The notes beneath the pieces were generated by a model. That model had not been told where the DNA came from. It worked only from the letters and a program-made list of their open reading frames with translations, and did not search any database. Made by a program: the position numbers and the translations under genes. Positions 59,194 to 64,000 of a DNA stretch of 64,000 bases are shown here, one piece after another. Location: positions 2,358,801-2,422,800 of the forward strand of contig KB906724.1 in assembly GCA_000381565.1 (NCBI GenBank), in the 5' to 3' direction. The stretch's first letter is position 1; each line of letters opens with the position of its first letter. The stretch comes from Oxalobacteraceae bacterium AB_14. Lineage in GTDB: Bacteria > Pseudomonadota > Gammaproteobacteria > Burkholderiales > Burkholderiaceae_D.

Positions 59194-60735
59194 TCAGGCC
59201 ATCGCCAGCGCGCGTATCGTCACCTGCGCGCCGTCGAACGGCGGCTCGGCCAGCATGCCGGCCACGCCGTACTGGAAGGGATCGAGCGGCCATTCGTGCA
59301 GGCCGCTCCACACCACGCGGAACGGCTGCCCCGCGCCCAGCGGCATCAGCGCGATTTCCACCAGGCTGATCTCGCCCAGCGATGGATCGAGTATGCAGAT
59401 TGCGGCGGCCGGGTCGTACACGGCCAGCGCGCCCGGCGCGGCGCTCATCACATGCAGCGTCTCGCCGGCGGCGGAGGCGAAGCCGATGGCGCCGCCGCCG
59501 CCGAGGCGCAGCACCGCCTTGCGCAAGCCGCCGCTGTGCAGGGTACGCGCCAGCGCCTGCGGCGCGCCGCCGGCCGCGATCCGGCTGGGGCGGAAGCTCG
59601 ATACCGTCATCGCAAAATCCACATCGGCGTGCAGCACCGCCTGGCCCAGCCCCTGGCCCAGCAGCCGCGCCGCCAGCGCCAGCTGTTCTGTGCTCGGTTG
59701 GGCGCTCAGCAGCGCGGCGCGGCTGGCGGCCGGCGCAGCGCTCCAATCCAGGCGCGGCGCCAGCGCCGGCGCGGCGCGATAACTGTCGCCCGGCGCCTGC
59801 AAGGCCTGCACCGGCGCGTCCAGCTGGCCGATGCTGATGCCGGGCGCGGGGCGGCCGACCGCCGTGGCGGCGGCCGCCGCGATGCGCGGCGCCTGCGTGG
59901 CCGCGTGCCGGTAGCGCGCGATGTTGTGCGCATCCCAGGTGTGCTGGTGCAGGCTGGCGACGATCTTGTCCAGCGAGACCTGCGCGGCGGCCACCGTCAG
60001 ATGGGTGCCGTCGAGGTCGAACTCCGGCAGCAGATAGCCGTCCCTGCACAGATCCGGCCACACATCGATGAAGGGGATGCCGATGGCCGCGCATTCGCGC
60101 GCCAGGAACTGGTTGGCGATCACAGTCAGCTTGGCGCGCACCGACTTGTGCACGCCGGTCCAGCGCAGCGTGGCCGCGTCGTCGACGGTGCGCGGCGGCA
60201 GGCAATGGACCATCAGGCGGGTGAAGCCGAAGCCGCGCAGCAGCCGCAGGCCCTGGGTGAACGGCGACAGCAGCTTTTCCATCCGGGCGCGGATGGTGGC
60301 GTGGGCGAGCGGCCGCTTGCCGCGGTCGACGCCGTAGTGCCGGTCGCCCGGCAGCTCGAAATCGTAGTCGGCGAACTGACTGAGCAGATGGTGGATATCG
60401 AGGTCGCCGATGCACAGCACCAGGGCCGGCGCCACGATGGAACGCTGTTCCATCCATGCGCCGCTGATGGTGGCGCCGTCGAGCGAATGGTGGGCCGGCG
60501 ACAGGTCCGGCCGCAGCAGCTCCTCGGCGCGGAACGCTTCCAGCAGATCCTGGTGAAACGCGCGCACCTCCGGATCGCAGAGGTTCTGCGCCAGCACGTG
60601 CGGCAGGTAGCGGATGCGGGTCTGGAACAGCTGTTCGCCGGCGCCGGCGCGAAACAGCAGGTTGCGGTAGATGAGGGTATGGCTTTCGCCGATGATGTGG
60701 ATGGGGCTGGGGGTGCCGAGCAGGGTGACCGCCAT
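59194..60735 (-). CDS. SGNH/GDSL-like hydrolase-fold protein
   Basis: A 513-residue protein of uncertain function. The N-terminal half looks like an SGNH fold: IIGESHT (Ser18) where GDS would be, LCIGDLDIHHLL near the GxND block, and DLDGTHLT near residue 275 as a DxxH block. The second half (about 330-513) is Ala-rich then beta-rich, without recognised motif. No signal peptide is visible. GAAAGGACC lies before ATG 60735, two bases after the GSCFA stop, so they form an operon. Function may be glycan ester removal or addition; this is inference. Confidence 0.65.
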   Translation of the reverse strand: MAVTLLGTPSPIHIIGESHTLIYRNLLFRAGAGEQLFQTRIRYLPHVLAQNLCDPEVRAFHQDLLEAFRAEELLRPDLSPAHHSLDGATISGAWMEQRSIVAPALVLCIGDLDIHHLLSQFADYDFELPGDRHYGVDRGKRPLAHATIRARMEKLLSPFTQGLRLLRGFGFTRLMVHCLPPRTVDDAATLRWTGVHKSVRAKLTVIANQFLARECAAIGIPFIDVWPDLCRDGYLLPEFDLDGTHLTVAAAQVSLDKIVASLHQHTWDAHNIARYRHAATQAPRIAAAAATAVGRPAPGISIGQLDAPVQALQAPGDSYRAAPALAPRLDWSAAPAASRAALLSAQPSTEQLALAARLLGQGLGQAVLHADVDFAMTVSSFRPSRIAAGGAPQALARTLHSGGLRKAVLRLGGGGAIGFASAAGETLHVMSAAPGALAVYDPAAAICILDPSLGEISLVEIALMPLGAGQPFRVVWSGLHEWPLDPFQYGVAGMLAEPPFDGAQVTIRALAMA

Positions 60736-60737
60736 CG

Positions 60738-61826
60738 TTATGGTCCTTTCGCCGCGTGGCTGGCCAGCGCGTCCATCACCAGCTGTTCGTCGCACATCGG
60801 CTGGTCCGGCAGCGCGGGCGTGGCCTGCGGCGCGGCGGCGCACGGCGCGGCGGCCTGATCGCCCATGTACTGGCGGCGGAAACAGGCGATCACGTGCTCC
60901 ACCGCGGCCGGCAGCACGCTGCGGCGGTCCGGCGCGAAGTAGGCGTTGCTGTCGCCGCTGGCGGTGACGATTTCATACGATGCGAAGTAGTGGGCGTTGG
61001 CGTGCCGGCGCACCACCTCTTCGCAGGCCACCCGCAGCACCGCCTTGGAATAGGTGCTTGCCTGCAGCACATGGCGTTCCTCGAAGGTCGCCATCAGCGG
61101 CACCGGCGACACCGTCAGGATCACCTGCGCGTGCGGGTTGACCTCGGCCAGGCGCGCCATGAACTGCGACATATGGTCGCTGACCTCGGCAACGCCGAAG
61201 TTGTGGTAGCGGTGACGGGCCGGGTCGAACTCGCCGCCCAGACCGGAGCCGGGACAGACCGGGAACACCGCGCCGTCCTCGATGCTGAGCCAGGATTCGG
61301 TCAGGCCCAGCGTGAAGACGAACACGTCGAGCTGCTCGAACATCCTGCGCACCGCCGCCAGGTGTTCGCGCCGGTCCCACAGGCACTCGCTTTCGCTGGC
61401 GTAGCCGCCCGGCTGCACCGACGGCCGGAACGGATCGACATGGCCGCCTTCGGCGTTGCGCCACAGCGGTTCGGCCGGCTCGAAGCGGCCGTAGGCGCGG
61501 TCGAACAGCTGCAGCAGCTGCAGCGTGGTGTAGAGGTTGCCGTAGCGGGCCGAGTAGACACCGTAGCCGAGCGCCTTGCGCTCGGCCTCGGGGATGAAGC
61601 CGGGGCCGGTCTCGGCCACCATATAGCCGTAGCCGCTTTGCTGCAAGGCTTCGGCGATGCGCTGCGCGAAGCAGCTGCCGGCCGACGCCACCTGCTGGGC
61701 CGGCGAGATGTGCAGGCGCGGCGCCAGATGCGGATCGATGTCGGCGGCCGGCCTGCCGGCCACCGCGTCTTTCCAGCGCGCGCCTGCCGGTACCTTCAGA
61801 TACGGGGAGGATGGGTGTAGCGACAT
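60738..61826 (-). CDS. GSCFA domain protein
   Basis: A 362-residue protein with the family-naming motif GSCFA at residues 50-54, followed by the typical YGVYSARYGNLYTTLQLLQL, FVFTLGLTESW and TVSPVPLMATF segments. GSCFA proteins are related to SGNH hydrolases and are often found near polysaccharide genes, but the activity is unknown. It lacks a signal peptide and starts an operon with the SGNH-like protein. Confidence 0.85.
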   Translation of the reverse strand: MSLHPSSPYLKVPAGARWKDAVAGRPAADIDPHLAPRLHISPAQQVASAGSCFAQRIAEALQQSGYGYMVAETGPGFIPEAERKALGYGVYSARYGNLYTTLQLLQLFDRAYGRFEPAEPLWRNAEGGHVDPFRPSVQPGGYASESECLWDRREHLAAVRRMFEQLDVFVFTLGLTESWLSIEDGAVFPVCPGSGLGGEFDPARHRYHNFGVAEVSDHMSQFMARLAEVNPHAQVILTVSPVPLMATFEERHVLQASTYSKAVLRVACEEVVRRHANAHYFASYEIVTASGDSNAYFAPDRRSVLPAAVEHVIACFRRQYMGDQAAAPCAAAPQATPALPDQPMCDEQLVMDALASHAAKGP

Positions 61827-61905
61827 GGGGGTGTCTGATAAAATGTGGATGGAAGAAATATATCATACGGCCGCCCGCAGCAAAGCGGCCTTTACAGGAG
61901 CAGCG

Positions 61906-62322
61906 ATGGCGACATGGGCGGTGGACGCATTCGGCAACGATTATGCGCAGGACTGGGCGGAGGACCTGGGCCAGACCAGCAACCTGGAGGCGGTGGAAAA
62001 TACGTTGGACATGGCGCTGGACAACGCGGGCGAGACGCTGGACGCGCCGTACGCGGCCGAGGCGCTGGTGGCGATCGAAGTGTTGGCGCGCCTGCAGGGC
62101 AAGGGCGGCGAGCGCAGCGAGGACAGCGCGCCTGTGGATCAGTGGGTCGATGCGCGCAAGGCCAAGGCCCGCGTGCGCAGCGACCTGGCCGAGAAGGCGG
62201 GCCGCGCCATCGAGCGCATCCTGTCCGAGCAGTCCGAGCTGCGCGAACTGTGGGTCGACAGCGAGCATTACGCCGACTGGCGCGCGGCGGTGGAAGAGCT
62301 GCGCGGCCGCATCGCCGCCTGA
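61906..62322 (+). CDS. DUF4259 family protein
   Basis: A 138-residue acidic, helical protein. The N-terminal MATWAVDAFGNDYAQDWAED is the DUF4259 signature, whose function is unknown. I start it at 61906 behind CAGGAG; the longer frame starts inside the divergent GSCFA gene. It is divergent from GSCFA and ends at a bidirectional terminator. Confidence 0.85.
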   Translation: MATWAVDAFGNDYAQDWAEDLGQTSNLEAVENTLDMALDNAGETLDAPYAAEALVAIEVLARLQGKGGERSEDSAPVDQWVDARKAKARVRSDLAEKAGRAIERILSEQSELRELWVDSEHYADWRAAVEELRGRIAA

Positions 62323-62332
62323 AACGACAAAA

Positions 62333-62368
62333 CGCCCCTCGGTGACCCTCGGGGCGCTATTTTTTTTT
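62333..62368 (+). terminator. Intrinsic terminator after the DUF4259 gene
   Basis: CGCCCC pairs with GGGGCG around a twelve-base loop, followed after CTA by nine T's. It lies between convergent genes and may serve both. Confidence 0.8.
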
Positions 62369-62382
62369 GCCTGCGGCCGGAA

Positions 62383-63000
62383 TTACTTGGCGGCTTTGCG
62401 GCGGCGAGCGGCGAAGCCCACCAGGCCCAGGCCGGCCAGCATCATCGCATAGGTTTCCGGCTCAGGCACGGCGCTGGTCAGCGACACATTGTCCAGCGAG
62501 GTGCCGTAGCTGTCGGATGTGCCGCTGGCGACGAACTTCAGTTTCATCGCCGTACCGTCGCCGATCAGCGTGTAGCTGCGGGTTTCCCAGCCGCCGTGCT
62601 GCGAATTGATGACGTGGTCGATCTCGGCGCCACCCCAGTCGACTGCCAGGCCCAGCGACGAGCTGGCCACGCCGGGACGGTCCTGGAACTGGAAGCGCAG
62701 CGTGTATTGCTGGCCAAGCGCGGTCTGCACGGTCTGGGTGATGCTGCTGTTCAGATTGGTGTCCAGCTCGACGAAGTTGACGCCGTTGGCGGCCACGCCT
62801 GCCACGTTGTTGCGCAGTTCGACGCCGTGCGGGCCGCCGGCCCAACCGGTCAGGTCGTTGTAATTGGCCCAGGTGCCGGCCGCCTGGAGGTTGGCTTCAA
62901 AGCTGCCGTTCAGCAGCAGCTCGACCGGTGCGGCAAAGGCGCTGCCGCTCGCCAGCAGGGCAGCGATTGCGACGGATTTGATCAGTTTCGTGGTTTGCAT
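62383..63000 (-). CDS. PEP-CTERM sorting protein, DUF642-like
   Basis: A 205-residue exported protein. A signal peptide (about 1-23, ending SAFA) precedes a beta-rich domain that starts LLNGSFEAN and ends SLDNVSL, the pattern of DUF642/carbohydrate-binding folds. The C-terminus VPEPETYAMMLAGLGLVGFA then ARRRKAAK is a classic PEP-CTERM signal for exosortase. It is likely a surface or matrix protein. A second such protein is encoded at 32730-33542. Confidence 0.9.
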   Translation of the reverse strand: MQTTKLIKSVAIAALLASGSAFAAPVELLLNGSFEANLQAAGTWANYNDLTGWAGGPHGVELRNNVAGVAANGVNFVELDTNLNSSITQTVQTALGQQYTLRFQFQDRPGVASSSLGLAVDWGGAEIDHVINSQHGGWETRSYTLIGDGTAMKLKFVASGTSDSYGTSLDNVSLTSAVPEPETYAMMLAGLGLVGFAARRRKAAK

Positions 63001-63139
63001 CGTGGTGATTCCCTGCGGTGTTGTTGGTTGGCAATTTATATTTCTTATAAAACACGACTATTGTAATTCAGTAATCGCATCGAGGCCAGCGGTTTTTTGA
63101 TGCCCCGGGAATTCCCTCCCGCACCGCGCGAATAAATCG

Positions 63140-63841
63140 TCAGAAAGCGTAGCTGGCGCCAAGCACCCAGGCGCGCGGCGAGCGCGCAAGGTAGTTGTTG
63201 TAGCGCAGTGTATCGTCCTGGGCTTGCTCGCGCGCCAGCTGCACCGTCCAGTTGCCGAACGGGATGCTGGCGCCGAGCCGGAGGTCGTAGCGCGAACTGG
63301 CAGGCATGCCGGCCCAATCCGTGCCGCGCTGCGTGCGCAGCAGGCCGGCATGGGCGACCAGGTTGAAGCCGGGGTGGAGCGGGTAGAACAGGTTGGCCTC
63401 GCCGTACCAGGCGCGCGCCATGCGGCCCAGGTAGCGCGGCGCGTAGTACAGCCGCGCGGTGACGCGCTCGCCCGACGCGCCCGCGTAGCATTCGTTGAAG
63501 TCGTTGTTGTGCAGCTGGGTGTAGGTCGAGCGGCTGCAGCCGGCTTCCACGCTCCAGCCCGAGCGCAGTCGCAGCGCATAGCCGCCATACGCCTGCAGCT
63601 TGGCGCCGCGCACCTCGGCGATCGAAAAGCCGCTGGCGAACAGGCCGGCGTACCAGCCGCTGGCGTGGTCCAGATTGAGCGTGAGCTGCGGAGACGGCCG
63701 GTCGTCGCCCAGCGACTGGCCGCGGTAACGGTAATCCGATTGCAGCGCGACGCTGCCGCTGATATCGGTTTGCGCCAGGGCCGGCCGCATGGGCAGGACG
63801 GGCAGTATCGCAAGCAGGGCGAGGGTGGCGCGCAGCGTCAC
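63140..63841 (-). CDS. TIGR02001-type outer-membrane protein
   Basis: A 233-residue beta-barrel-like protein. From the GTG at 63841 it has a clean signal peptide (MTLRATLALLAILPVLPM...ALA), then QTDISGSVALQSDYRYRGQS, the family signature. It ends in a C-terminal Phe (GASYAF). A longer frame starts at 63922 but puts 27 Arg/His-rich residues before the signal peptide. The GTG overlaps the stop of the preceding frame (GTGA), which supports it. Function unknown. Confidence 0.75.
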   Translation of the reverse strand: MTLRATLALLAILPVLPMRPALAQTDISGSVALQSDYRYRGQSLGDDRPSPQLTLNLDHASGWYAGLFASGFSIAEVRGAKLQAYGGYALRLRSGWSVEAGCSRSTYTQLHNNDFNECYAGASGERVTARLYYAPRYLGRMARAWYGEANLFYPLHPGFNLVAHAGLLRTQRGTDWAGMPASSRYDLRLGASIPFGNWTVQLAREQAQDDTLRYNNYLARSPRAWVLGASYAF

Positions 63842-64000
63842 GGGCCGACGCCGCGTTGCGTGAGGCCGGCGGCGGTGCACGAACAGCTGCAATGACGGAG
63901 CAGGCGGGAGATGGTGGCGCATGCGTCGATATTAACAGTGTTCAGCGCTACGCCCGGTTGCAGCAGGCGCCGTAACTGTGCCGCCGTGGCGTTCGGTTGC
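63838..64000 (-). CDS. C-terminal end of an unidentified gene
   Basis: A minus-strand frame open from the window edge for 53 codons, ending at a stop that overlaps the GTG of the next gene. The visible residues include LRRLLQPGVALNTVNIDACA and the Cys-rich HCSCSC. Third positions are GC-rich. I do not recognise the product; it may be translationally coupled to the outer-membrane protein. Confidence 0.4.
   Translation of the reverse strand, partial: QPNATAAQLRRLLQPGVALNTVNIDACATISRLLRHCSCSCTAAGLTQRGVGP

Overview
The window looks like chromosomal DNA of a high-GC betaproteobacterium of the Oxalobacteraceae (Massilia/Duganella/Janthinobacterium type). The evidence is the smc-zipA-ligA gene order, the uninterrupted rpsB-tsf-pyrH-frr-uppS-cdsA-dxr-rseP-bamA-skp-lpxD-fabZ-lpxA-lpxB-rnhB block, two PEP-CTERM sorted proteins (one of the MHFG type), and the strong GC bias at third codon positions. 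No prophage, complete insertion sequence, CRISPR array, rRNA or tRNA was recognised. Most of the window is core chromosome with small accessory insertions.

Layout. 1-5.1 kb: the edge of a small Gly/Ser/Lys-rich protein gene, a large DUF1631 protein, a LysE-type exporter, a glutathione S-transferase and a PAP2 membrane phosphatase. 5.2-14.7 kb: a compact same-strand run of smc, zipA, ligA, galU, def and a KirBac-type potassium channel. 14.7-15.4 kb: two small proteins of unknown function on the minus strand. 15.5-22.2 kb: a urea-uptake operon (FmdC-like porin, then urtABCDE). 22.4-27.3 kb: a TRIC-like channel, then on the minus strand an unusual sensor kinase whose input domain is an NCS1-type permease, with a LuxR-type response regulator. 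27.4-32.6 kb (minus): ycgR-like PilZ protein, an RsuA/RluF-family pseudouridine synthase, glnD and map. 32.7-33.5 kb: an MHFG-type PEP-CTERM protein. 33.9-49.6 kb: translation, nucleotide, isoprenoid and envelope genes from rpsB to rnhB and a SpoU methyltransferase. 49.6-51.5 kb: a REC-EAL protein and a Xre/MbcA-type antitoxin followed by a 3'-truncated RES toxin. 51.6-59.2 kb: large-subunit catalase, divergent ppsR/ppsA, and an NfeD-SPFH pair. 59.2-64 kb: an SGNH-like/GSCFA pair, a DUF4259 protein, a second PEP-CTERM protein, a TIGR02001-type outer-membrane protein and the end of another gene.

How the parts fit. The rpsB-rnhB block joins ribosome function (S2, EF-Ts, RRF) to UMP kinase, undecaprenyl-PP and CDP-diacylglycerol synthesis, outer-membrane protein assembly and lipid A synthesis. 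GlnD (nitrogen status sensing) and the urt operon both concern nitrogen, but nothing in the sequence links them directly. The permease-kinase and its regulator sit beside urtABCDE, and the porin/urt promoter carries a perfect 6+6 bp inverted repeat next to the predicted -35. I infer a urea- or purine-responsive two-component circuit; this is the most interesting candidate system here.

A bipartite palindromic repeat (core ATTCCCGC..GCGGGAAT) occurs five times between genes, once inside the urt operon between urtA and urtB. Start codons were adjusted where a ribosome binding site, an overlap with the upstream gene or the conserved N-terminus favoured an internal start; the reason is given in each entry.
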